A stretch of DNA of 17,701 bases from an uncultured Gemella sp. (lineage in GTDB: Bacteria > Bacillota > Bacilli > Staphylococcales > Gemellaceae): assembly GCA_938038035.1 (NCBI GenBank), contig CALHQV010000342.1:1-17701 (forward strand), read 5' to 3'. The notes under the pieces are model-generated. The model did not search any database and was not told where the DNA came from. It saw only the letters and a list, made by a program, of their open reading frames with translations. A program made the translations under genes and the position numbers. Positions 1-12,200 of this stretch are shown here, piece by piece (the stretch's first letter is position 1; every line of letters begins with the position of its first letter).

Positions 1-17
1 AACTGATAGTGTTTTTG

Positions 18-26
18 TGATAAAAT
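18..26 (+). promoter_or_regulatory. Probable extended -10 promoter of the giant adhesin gene
   Basis: The string TGATAAAAT fits an extended -10 element (TGN followed by TAAAAT). Its -35 box would lie at or beyond the left edge of the window, so it cannot be checked. Transcription would start around position 33, giving a leader of about 50 bases. An A/T-rich run at 33-40 (TATATAAC) is a weaker alternative -10. No other gene lies between this site and the start codon. Confidence 0.5.
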
Positions 27-65
27 ATATACTATATAACTGTAACTTGCAGTTGCATAATTAAA

Positions 66-74
66 AAAGGAAAG
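66..74 (+). promoter_or_regulatory. Ribosome binding site of the giant adhesin gene
   Basis: AAAGGAAAG sits eight bases before the ATG at 83. It is a good purine-rich Shine-Dalgarno match and supports this ATG, which also starts a complete YSIRK signal peptide. Confidence 0.75.
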
Positions 75-82
75 TTAACATT

Positions 83-232
83 ATGTATAAATCAAAAAGA
101 CAAAAAAATAAATCTTTTGATTGGTATGGCTTAAGCCAACGTTTCTCTATTCGTAAGTACCATTTTGGTGCTGCGAGTGTGTTGTTGGGGACAGCCTTGA
201 TTTTGGGTGCTGCCCAAACGACTGCCAAGGCA
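83..232 (+). other. YSIRK-type signal peptide (residues 1-50)
   Basis: A basic N-terminus is followed by FSIRKYHFGAASVLLG (residues 21-36), the YSIRK-G/S motif with Phe in place of Tyr, and a hydrophobic core to about residue 44. The likely signal peptidase site is after AKA at residue 50, before a run of Glu. In streptococci and staphylococci this class of signal is linked to secretion at the cross-wall of dividing cells. Confidence 0.93.
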
Positions 233-3200
233 GAAGAAGCAACTACTGAAAATAAAACAGAAGCCGTAACCCCTACTTCAAAAGATGCTGAGGCGGCAGC
301 TACTCCGGCTAATGTGACCTTGCCAGCTACTGAAGCTACAACAGGTGCTCCTGTTCTAGATAAAAAAGAGTTGAGCGAAGAAGAAATCGCGAAGTTAGCT
401 GCTGAAGTATCTAAAAAGGATGAAAAAGCATCTGAAACAGCTACAGCTGAAAAAAGAGAAGTATCTGACAAAGAAAAAGCAACACTAACTGCTCCTTCAA
501 CAGACAAAAAAGTTGATAAAACAGTTGATGAAAAAGCTGATAAAAAGGATGAAAAGAAAGCAGAAAATCCAATTACTGCTACAAAGAAAATCCTTGAACA
601 ATTGACTTCTGAAGCTGAAGTTCTTAATACAACTGCAGCAAACTATGCTGAGAAAAAAGTTGAAGATAAGTCTTCTAAAGAAGCTATTGCTGCTGCAGTA
701 GCAGCGGCGAAAGTAGAAATTACTGCATCTAAGAAAGTTCTAAACGAAAAAGATGTTACCGCTGAGCAATTGAATCTTCAACTCCAACGTATCTCATCGG
801 CTATCGAAGCAGTTTATACTGAGATGAAACGCGCAGGTCATATCGGTAAAGTTGAGGCAGTGTTGCCAGGCGAAACAGCAACAGCAGTTAACATCAATAC
901 TCCAATCAATAAAGTAACAGTTAACAATCTTGGATCATTAACGGACGAAGAAGTAAGAGCTATCGAAAAAGAAATTCGTACAGCCAATCCAGATTTGAAA
1001 CCAGAAGATAAAATTGAAGTTACTGCTGAAGGAGCAGTAAATAGAACAGTTGCAAAAGTAATTCTCGCCAACGGCCGTGTGGATCAAGCAGGTAATAAAG
1101 AGCACGGTTTTCTTATAGGTGATGTCGCTTTCGGTACAGCTGGTGAGAAAAACTATGACCAATTAAGAGAAGGAATTAACTGGTTCGATTTCGCTAGAGC
1201 GAAAATTACTTATGCAGATGGAACAAAAGTTGGTGAAATCGAATATGTTGATAATGCTCCAATGGTTAACTTTACAAGTTCTAAGGGACGTAAAGAAAGA
1301 GGACGTTTCACAATGGTGCGTACTGTTTTAGAATCTGCTGCACATCCAGAATTAGTTGGTAAGAAGACAAATTCTGCTGAATTCTTAGCGTCTGGCATAG
1401 GGAAATATACTCTATGGAAAGACCAAGGTATGGTAGAAAGCGAAGTAAAACAAAATACTTCACAGGGGAAAAATAGTAATGAGGTTTACGAAGCACTCCA
1501 AGAAGGTATGCGATTTGAAGTGCCTACTAAAGTAAAAGGTTACGTACTGACAGCGACTGTTTCTTCTTTATCTCGTAAAAAAGTACAAAATGAAGTTGCT
1601 AAGCTAAATAATGCGGATGGAGAACCTGCAAACATTAACCGTTCTAAAGTTGATGATCAGGTTGTACGAGAAGATGTGATTCTTACTAGACAAGATACAG
1701 GGTATAGTCATCTTCGTTTAGCAGGATTCCCTACTCAATACACAGATTCTACAGGTAGAGTCCGTGAAGGACTAACGGCATTTGCATCAGCATATGATGG
1801 AGGTAACGTTGGGGTTAAATTCCAAGTATCTGCGACATATAATGGTCGTCCCGTTGCTGTAAATGCCATTGCTGCCGATGCAGAAGATTTATCTGCCGCA
1901 GAATTTACACAGTTTGAAACTGACGGTACACCATGGCAAGAATTCATGCGAGTGAATAAAAATAAGGCGAATTCTCAAGGGTTAAAACCAAATAAAAATA
2001 TTGACGGGAATTTTAAAGATGCTAAGAATAGAGTAACAGGAAAGTTCGAGCTTCTCGGCTATGATTTCTCTGAATGGAATAATAAGACAGAAAACGGATA
2101 TGGAAGTCAATTGTTTGGACCTTTTGTATCTGGTGTGAACTCTAAATATGATTTACCTATAGGGTTGACTCAAGATGTGAAAAATCTTGGCGTATATATA
2201 AATTCAAGTGGTAACCAAAGTGCAAGTATTGGTTTCGTAGTATATGATGGTGGGGATGCTCCTGCTTCATATGGTTCTGCTCAACACGTTATCGGGAACT
2301 TCAATAAAGAAAAAAATGGTCAACAAGTTACAGCGACTCAACCTTATCTAGGTGATACGCCAGCGGATTCTGACTTTAGAACAGTTGAGAAAGAAAAATC
2401 TGCTGCTTGGGTGTTAGATGATGTTGTATATTCTGAAACTTATAAAGAAATTTCATTAACAAGTGGAACGACTCAAGTAACAAACCAAAAAGGACAAACA
2501 GGTACGTACTACCTAGATGGAAGAAATCCAGTTATTCGTTTAGCGGATGGTAGTCAGGTTGCTATTAAAGCAGGAGAAATTCTAAAAACATTAAATACAA
2601 CAGCTGATGGTGATGGATTACCTGTTTCAGGTATATATAATATTGCTACAGGTGGAGTAGGTATTGGAAATCTACCTGATGAAGGAGAAAATCAATTACT
2701 AGATCCTACAGTAGCGACTAGATATACATTAAAAACAGCTTCAGATACGCAATACGTATTTAAAGGTGTAAGAATTAATCGTGGATTAAATAATGATGTT
2801 GCCTATGCACGTGGATGGGTTGATTTCAATAGTAATGGTAAGTTTGATCAATATGAAGCTTCAGAAATCATCACTGTAAATGAAGATGGTACATATGACT
2901 TTGTATTTAATAACATACCACAATTGCTAAATACATCAGTTGATAATGTAGGTGTTCGTTTACGTGTTGCTCTTGATAAAGGTGATTTAGCACTGCCAAC
3001 AGGAGTTGCAGGTTCTGGGGAAGTAGAAGACTTCCAAACTCACGTAATTCACCCACCTAGAGGTACGAGAAATGTATCAAGTGGTTTACAAGGGAAACCT
3101 CAAAAGATAGAAGTAACTACTACTGATTTTTTCAAGGCAAATGGTAAAACAGAAGTTTCGGACTATGGTAACTGGAATCAAATTGAAAAGACAATTGCTC

Positions 3201-6200
3201 CTAAGTTTGTTTTAACTAGTTCAATGGTTGCTCGTGAAACTGCTACAGGTAACCGAACACATGTTACTGACCCTAAAGGGAACACAGTATATCTAGGTGA
3301 AGAAGTTACATTATATGATGCTCGCGGAAATGAGCTTGGAACTGGTGTGAAAGTTACAAACCCATTGAATAAGCAAACGGAGTATTATCTAAGTAAATAT
3401 ACTGAGTATGATAATGCTGGAAACAAAGTCGGGGTATATGAACTTAATAAAGCTAACAATGGAGACTATATTAAGAGTCAAACAGGTGTATCTAAGACTA
3501 CTATTGACTTTACTCCAGAATTAGGATATGTAGGTACTGCTAAAGGTGTTGCAATCCGTGCTTGGGATGAAAATAGAATCTCAACAGGATGGGATGCAGA
3601 TGACCAAACAATTAAAGAATCTAGAGAAAGTCTTACATTAGCAGATAAAGATAAAATTTTAGATTCTGTTAACAAAAATGTTAACAACACAACTTCTATG
3701 GATTCAACATATATTCCGACAGTAATCGACATCAAGCCAGTAGGTAAAGATGAAACGACAATAGATTCCCAAGGAAAAACTCAATCTGCTACTCCGAAAA
3801 TTCCAGAATACGGAACAGTAGAATCAATTACGGAAACAAAAATTGCAGAAGCATCAATTCCTAAAGAACATGTGTTGATTAATAAAAAAGAACCAGTTAC
3901 ATTTGCTCACGAGAAAAATATTCCTGGAAAAATTTATGCAGAAGATACTAAAGTAACTGAAGAAACAGAATTAACATATGAAGATGGTGGAACAGAAACG
4001 TTCAAACCAGTAGATAAAATACCTGGAAATACAAATATCGCAGCAACACAAGATTTAACTATTACAGGAACTGGAAATGTAACGGTAAGTAATGTTCGTA
4101 TTGCTAAAGGTACGCTTAGCACTAATGCAGTACCAGCAGGAGCAATACTAGAAGGATCAAGACCTAAAGCGGGAGCTCCTGTAACTGTACTAAGAAATGG
4201 TGCAGAAGTAATAGTGAATGCTGGTGGATATATTGAAAAAGGCGACCAATTAGTAACTCCATTACAAGTTCTAGGTGGTGATCAAACAACTACATGGAAA
4301 ATCACTTTCCAAAAAGGAGATGTTATTCCTAAAGCTAGTGCTAATATCACACCAAGATTAGTTTCAGAGACAAGTGTAGACCAGCTAATTAACACTAAAG
4401 GTGAATCTTTAATCCTTGGTGGTAAAGAGTATGTTAATAACAATGATGTTATCCCTAAAGGAACTAAAACGGCAGGGAAAACAATAGACTTAGTAACGTT
4501 AACTCTTCCGAAAGCGACACATGTAAATCCGCAAACAGGAGAAGTAACAACTGTAGAACGCAGATATTCTAAGGTTACAGATACTGAAATCGTCATTGAA
4601 AATGAAGGGAAATACACATTAGTTCCTAAGACAACTACAAATGAAAAAGGTGAAACAGTTTACGAGGATGCAACAGTTGTCTTCACTCCACACCCAAGCT
4701 TCGTAGGTGTAGGTACAGGTGTAACAATCAAACAACCTGATATTGACTACGATAATCCAGATAAAAATGATAGTGTAAGAAGACGTTATGGAACTGACTA
4801 TGGTTATGCAACCTATACACCAACCGTAACTCCGAACTTAACAGCAACAATCACTCGTAAGATTCACTATGTTTATGAAGGTGATACATCTACAGCTGCC
4901 AAAGATAAAACACCAATCTTAACGATCGACGGTAAACCAGTTACAAACGAGCAAACATTAACATATAATCGTGACTACGTTGTTATGTCTCAAGATGGTC
5001 AAACTGAAAAAGACATCACAGTAGCAACTGAGATGACATTAGAAAGACCTATTACAGTTGATCGTTATGTGCGTAAATCTACTGGAGAAGTAGTAAAAGA
5101 GCCAACTAAGGTTACAGTGTTGAAACCTGGTGACGTTGTTAAAGCTGGAACTGAATTACCAGCAGGTACAGTTATCGTTGGTGCATGGAAATCTATCAAC
5201 CCAGAAAATGATCACTTCACAAATATCATTTCTCCAATATTAAAAGGTTATACTGCAGAAGTTCAATTACCAGAAAACGAATATACCAAGAGTGAGAAAG
5301 ACGGAGTACAATCACATGTACGTTCATCAAATCAAACTCCAGTAGGGGTCTACACACCAACTATTAAAGATGGTAAGGTAAATTCGCAAGACGTAGGTGC
5401 TTATGAACCAATGGTGTCAGCAGTACGTGCAGACAACAAAGATGATTTTGATGTTTATGTATACTATAAAGCTGATAAACAAGTAGCTCGTGTTGTATAT
5501 ATCGATATGGATGCTGCCAATAATGCAGACCAAGGTGTATTAGAAACACATACAGGTTCAACATTAGAAGCTAATAAATCAGCGACAGATACAATCACAA
5601 AAGATGAAACACTTTACGGTGATTCAGCAACTCGTATCAAGTACTCAACAGCAGCAACTATTGCGAAATATGAAGCTATGGGATACGAATTAAAACGTGA
5701 TGGATTCACAAATGATGATGATGGAAATCGTATCGTCGGTGGACGTAAATTCGACGAAGAGTCAGTAGCAGATTCAGTAAATGCAGGTGAAAAAGCACAA
5801 AACCAAACATTCTATGTATTCTTAGGACACAAACGTGATACAGGAGCTAAGACTGAAAGAGCTGATGTAACACGTACAATTAACTATAAATACAAAAAAG
5901 ATGGTTCAAAAGCAGCAGAATCTGTAACAGAAACATTGAACTTCACACGTAACATCACTATCGATATGGCGTTAGCAGCAGCTGCCTTCCCAGAAGATAC
6001 AGCTACATTCAATGCAGAAAATACTAAAGCTACTCCTGAAGAAAAACAAGCAGCGCAAGCTAAGTATGCTGAGGTAGAAAAACAATACAATGCAGCAGCA
6101 GAAAAAGTTAAAGAAGATTCTACTACAGCGCAAGCATTAGCAACAGCAGATAAGGATGTTACAACAACTGAAAAAGCATTAGCAGATGCTAAGAAAGCAA

Positions 6201-9200
6201 ACAATTCATTAGTTATTACAAGTGAATCTACACAAGCTCAGAAAGATGCTAAAGCGGTAGTAGAAGCAGCTTTACAAGCAGCGCAAACAGCTTACGATAA
6301 TGCATTAGCAGCTCGTAATACAGCTAGAACAAACTACCTAGCAGCAGCTAACTCAGATTTAGCTAAAGCAGTAATCACTACGCAAAAAGCTCTAGAAGCA
6401 GAAAATGCGAAAGTAGCAGCAGCTAAAGCAGAATATGAAGCCAAAGTGAAAGATAACAATGCTTCTGATGCTGATAAGAATGCAGCGTTAACTAAGTTTA
6501 CAGATGCAATAGCACTAGCAAAAACAGCAGCAGTAAATGCAACAGCAGCGCAAAAAGCATTTACAGATGCTAAAGATGAAAAAGAAGCATTAAATGATGC
6601 GAAAGTAGCAGAAGCAGTTAAGAATCAAGCAATTCAAGATCGTGCTAACACTACTCAAGCAGCTAAGGAAGCAGCTCGTCAAGCATATTATGATGCAGTA
6701 ATTGCTAAAGTTAAAGAGGAATCTAAGAAAGAAACTCCAGACAAGAATAAGGTAGCAGCTGTGAGCTTTGGAGAATGGAAAGCTCTAGGAAGTTCAGCAA
6801 CGAACTTACCAACAAACGAACAATTATCTGAAGCTGAAAAACAATCTGATAATGCGTTCAACCATGTAACATCACCAACTATCACTGGTTACTTAGCAGA
6901 TAAAGTAGCGATTGATAAAACTGATGCAATTGACCCATTAGCGGATGATTACGAAGTAGATGTATTCTATGAACAAGGTGAACAACGTGCAATAGTTAAG
7001 TTTGTAGAAGTAGACGCTAATAATCCTGATACTGTAATTACACCAGGTGTAGCTGAAGACTTAGTGGAAATTGGTAAAACAGGTGATAACTTCGCAACCC
7101 TTAACACAGCGGCAGTAAAAGCAGCTATTAAGAAACTAGAAGATAAAGGTTATACATTAGTATCTGATGGATTCGAAAATCCAGGAACTGGTGTAAGCAA
7201 TACAACATTTGATAATGATCCTAAGAAAGATCAAGAATTTGTTGTTAAAGTTAAAGCTAAAGTAGTGGATATTCCATCATTTGATCCAACTAAACCAGTA
7301 AGTAACGATAATCCAAAACCTACTCCAGGTGTAACACCAATCGATCCAAATAATCCTACTGGACCAAAATGGACGGAAGACTTAATCAAAGCTGTAAAAG
7401 TTCAAGAAGAAGTAACACGTACTATTAAGTATGTTTACGAAGATGGAACAGAAGTACCAGCTGAAAAACTTACAGATGTAGCTGATAAGAAAGTGAAGAC
7501 ACTTAAATTCACTCGTCCAGGTAAGATTAATGTAGTTACAGGAGAAATTACTTACGGAGATTGGTCAGCAGATCAAACGTTCGATGCAGTAACTTCGCCA
7601 ACTATCGAAAACTATACAGCATCAGTTGCAGGAGTAACTCCAACAACAGCGAATGTACCAGCTAAGACTGTATCAGCTACAGACAAAGACTTCGAAGAAG
7701 TTGTAGTGTACAAAACAAAAGTAATTACAGTGGATCCAAATTCACCAAATTACACAGAACCTAAGAAAGATCAACCAATCGATCCAACAGATCCAAATTC
7801 ACCAAAATGGACTGATGAGCTACTAGCGAAACTTAAGAACAAAGAAGAAGTAACACGTACGGTTTCATATGTTTATTCAAATGATACAAACAAATTAAAC
7901 CAAGCTGAAAAAGATGGAAACAAAGCGGGTGCTAACGTTGTTAAAGACAATACTGAAGTAACTCCATTTGTAACAAAAGTTAACTTTACTCGTGTTGCTA
8001 AAGTAAACCCAGTAACCAATGAAATCACTTATGAAGATTGGAAACCAACAACACCAGCTGGTGCAACTGCCCCTGACGATACATTAGAAGGAAACATAGC
8101 TGTTCCAGTTATCCCAGGATATGTGGCAACAGGAGATGTAGTTTCATCTAAGACAGATGTAACATCAGTTAAAGCAGAAGATAAAGATATTACGGAAAAA
8201 GTAGTGTACGAAGCTCTAGGTAAATACGTACCAGTAGTACCAGAAGGATTTACACCACCAACAATTGAAAATCCACAATATCCAAATAATGATACTGATC
8301 CTACAAAACCAGGTGATCCAACAACAAGAACAACGATTCCATATGTACCAGGAACTACACCAGTAGGACCAAATGGACAACCGTTGACACCGAAGAATGG
8401 AGATAAAACACAAGGTTACTTACCTCCAACTCCAACAACACCAACTGGTGATACAACAATTACCTACGTTAAAGACGGTACTCAGATTGCGGTAACACAC
8501 TTCATCGAAGTAAACAGCGCAACTGATAAGACTGAAAAAGGTGCAGTAGCAACATCAATCGTTGATACAGGAGATACAGGAAAAGCATTCACAAAAGGAC
8601 AATCTGTAACAGACACAATCAACGCGTTGAAAGCTAAAGGATACACAGTTGTAGATAATGGATATCCAACAGATGGAACATTTGATGCAGATGCAACTAC
8701 TAACCAAGAGTACAAAGTACTAGTAACTGTTAAACCAGTAACAATTACCCCAAATACTGATGTTCCAAATCCAGAAGATCCAAATACACCAGCTGATAAC
8801 CCAATTCAACCAGGTAAACCAATTGATCCAAATAATCCAGATGGACCAAAATGGACTAAAGACTTGATTGATAAGTTAAAAGATGCTCGTGAAGAAACAG
8901 TAACACGTACAATTACATATAAATACTCTGACGTAACAAGCGAACTAAAAGCTGAAGACGCTGCTAAAGCAGGTCAAAAAGCAGCTGACACAGTTACAAA
9001 CACTGTAACATTCAAACGTCCAGTGACAATCGATCCAGTTACGAAAGAATTTACTTATGGAGATTGGGAAGCTACAAACGGAACTACATTAGCAGGTAAA
9101 GCAGTTCTTCCAGTGGTAACAGGATACGTTGCAACAGGAGATGTAGATTCATCTAAGAAAGATGTAGAAAACGTTACAGCAACTGATAACGACATTACTG

Positions 9201-12200
9201 AAAATGTAGTCTACAAAGCTGTAGGTAAATATGTACCAGTAATTCCAGATGGAATCACACCGCCTGCAAATACAAACGTAGATCCAAAACCTTATACAAA
9301 CGATCCACAAGATGGTTCGAAAGTAAAAGATCCAGATCCAACGAACCCAGTGGTACCAGGAACAACAACACCAATCGTTCCACAAGTCCCAGGAACTACA
9401 CCAGTAGGGCCAGATGGAAAACCATTGAAACCAGTTGATTCAAGTGATCTAAGTAAAGGATACGTACCACCAACACCAACAGATCCAACGAAAGATACAT
9501 CAATTATCTACGTTAAAGACGGATCACAAGTAGCGGTAGTTCACTTCATCGATGAAAAAGGTAACTCAGTAAACGAATCAGTAGTTGAAACTGGAGATAC
9601 AGGTGGAACTATTAGCACAACTAAAGTAGATGCGGTTAAAGCTGCGTTAGCTAAAGATTACGAAATAATCGCTCCAACAGATGCAACAGTATACACAGCA
9701 GATAAAGAAGGATTCTACAAAGAAGCAGATCGTACATTTGACGCTGTAAGAGATAAAGCTACAGGAGCAGCTGGTGAGAAAGTACCTAGCCAACAATATT
9801 ATGTCATTGTTAAAGCGAAAGAACTTCCAGTAGTACCAACGAAACCAGTAAATAAAAATAATGAACCAGTAGATCCAACAGATCCAACAAATCCAAACAA
9901 ACCACGTGATCCACAAACTACGGTAACACCAAAACCAACAGATCCAGTACCAAATGATCCTAAAGGACGTACTTATGGAGAATTAGGATTAGTTGAACAA
10001 GTTACTCGTACAATTGATTACGTATACGATAATGGAACAAAAGTTGAAGAAGACAAACTTGGAACTGCAAAAGATGAAAGAACTAAGACTTTAACATTCA
10101 CACGTAATGCGAAAATTAATGCTGTAACTGGAGAAGTGACTTACTTAGACGCTAATGGAAATGCTACTACGAAAGAATTAGCACCATGGACTCCAGCAAC
10201 AACAGATACATTCAATACTGTGAACTCTCCAGTAATTGATACTTACGTATTGTTAGATTCAAATCAAAAAACAATTACAGGTGAAACAGTAGTAGCAACT
10301 GATAATGACATCGCTCATAAAGTTGTTTATAAGAAAGCAGGAAGCATTAAACCGCAAATCCCTGCAGGAGTTACACCATTAACACCAGCAACTGATACAC
10401 CGTATCCAAATAATCCGCAAGATCCAAGTGGAGTATTAAAACCAGATCCAACAAAACCAACGGATCCAACTCAACCTAATGGACCAATAACGCCAGTGAT
10501 TCCTGAAGTACCAGGATACACACCATATGGACCAAACGGTAAACCATTAGAAAAAGATCCAAATGGCGGATATAAAGTTCCAGATCTTCCAACAGATCCA
10601 ACTCAAGACACACCTATCGTGTATGTTAAGAATGGTTCACAATTAGCAGTTACGAAATTCGTAGATGTTAATGGAAATGGATTAGCAGCATCTGTAGTAG
10701 ACTCAGGAGATGAAGGTACAAACTTCACGAAAGATGCAGATGTAACAGCAACAATCAACGCTATCCTAGCTCGTGGATATGAAAAAGTAGCTAACGTAAA
10801 TGCGACTGAAAAAGAATATCCTACAGAAGCAGCAGATAAAGTGTTTGATAAAGATGCATCTACGGATCAAGAATTTACTGTAACGTTCAAAGCTAAAGAA
10901 CTTCCAGTAGATCCAACTAAACCAGTAGATCCAAACAACAAACCAGTGGATCCAACAAATCCAACTCCAGAAAATCCAACGACTCCGCGTGACCCTGAAA
11001 CACCAGTAACGCCAAAACCTGAGGATAAAGTACCAAACGATCCAAAAGGACGTACTTATGGAGAATTAGGATTAGTTGAACAAGTTACACGTACAATCAA
11101 CTACGTGAAGAATGACGGTTCTAAAGCTGCAGATCCAGTGAAAGAAACATTAACATTCACACGTAAAGCGAAAATCAATGCTGTAACTGGAGAAGTAACT
11201 TACTTAGACGCTAATGGAAATGCAACAACTAAAGAAGCAGCTCCATGGACAGCGACGAATGGTACTGAATTTAAACCAGTAACATCTCCAACTGGAACTG
11301 AAAAACCAGAATTAGCTAACTACACACCAACTAAAGCTGTAGTAGAAGCTAAGACAGGTGTTAATGCAACAGATGAAGATATCGTTGAAACAGTAGTGTA
11401 CAACCCTTCAACTACAAACGTTGATCCAAATCCAGTAAATCCAGGTGAAAATCCAGATCCAAATAAAGTAGTAGAAAACGATCCTAAGAAACGTACATTG
11501 AAAGAATTAGGATTGATCGAAGAAGTAACTCACACAGTTCACTACAAACTTGAAGACGGATCAGATGCAGGTATTGCAGACAACGTACAAACAGTGACAT
11601 TTACACGTACGGCTAAGATTGATGCAGTAACAGGATCAATCCTTGAATACGGTAACTGGACACCAGATACGAAAGCATTCGCTGCAGTAGACACACCTGC
11701 GAAAGATGGATACATTGCTTCAGAGAAAACATCTACAGCAAACGCTAATGTAGGAGCGACAGATAAAGATACAGAAGAAACAATTATCTACCGCAAACTT
11801 GGTTCATATGTGCCAGTAGTTCCAGCAGGTGTAACACCTCCAGCGAACTTCGATAAGACACCAAAACCATATCCAAATGCGACTCCAGAAGATCCAACAA
11901 GACCAGGAACTCCAACTACACCAACTACAACAATTCCTGAAATCCCTGGAACAACTCCAGTAGGACCAGATGGAACACCATTGAAGAAAAATCCAAATGG
12001 TGGATATGACTTGCCACCAGTACCAACAGATCCAACTCAAAACACTACAATCACGTACGTTAAAGATGGATCACAAGTTGCGGTAACACACTTCATTGAA
12101 GTTAACAGTGCAACTGATAAAACAGAAAAAGGTGCAGTAGCAACATCAATCGTTGATACAGGAGATACAGGAAAGGCCTTCACAAAAGGACAATCTGTAA

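Noticed and set aside
102..108. A7 tract in codons 7-9 of the adhesin gene, a possible phase-variation tract
   Set aside because: Seven A bases are common in AT-rich streptococcal genes and shorter than typical phase-variable tracts. The frame is on here.
61..507. Minus-strand frame over the signal peptide region
   Set aside because: It is a shadow of the Ala/Glu/Lys-rich codons of the adhesin N-terminus and would run out through the adhesin promoter.
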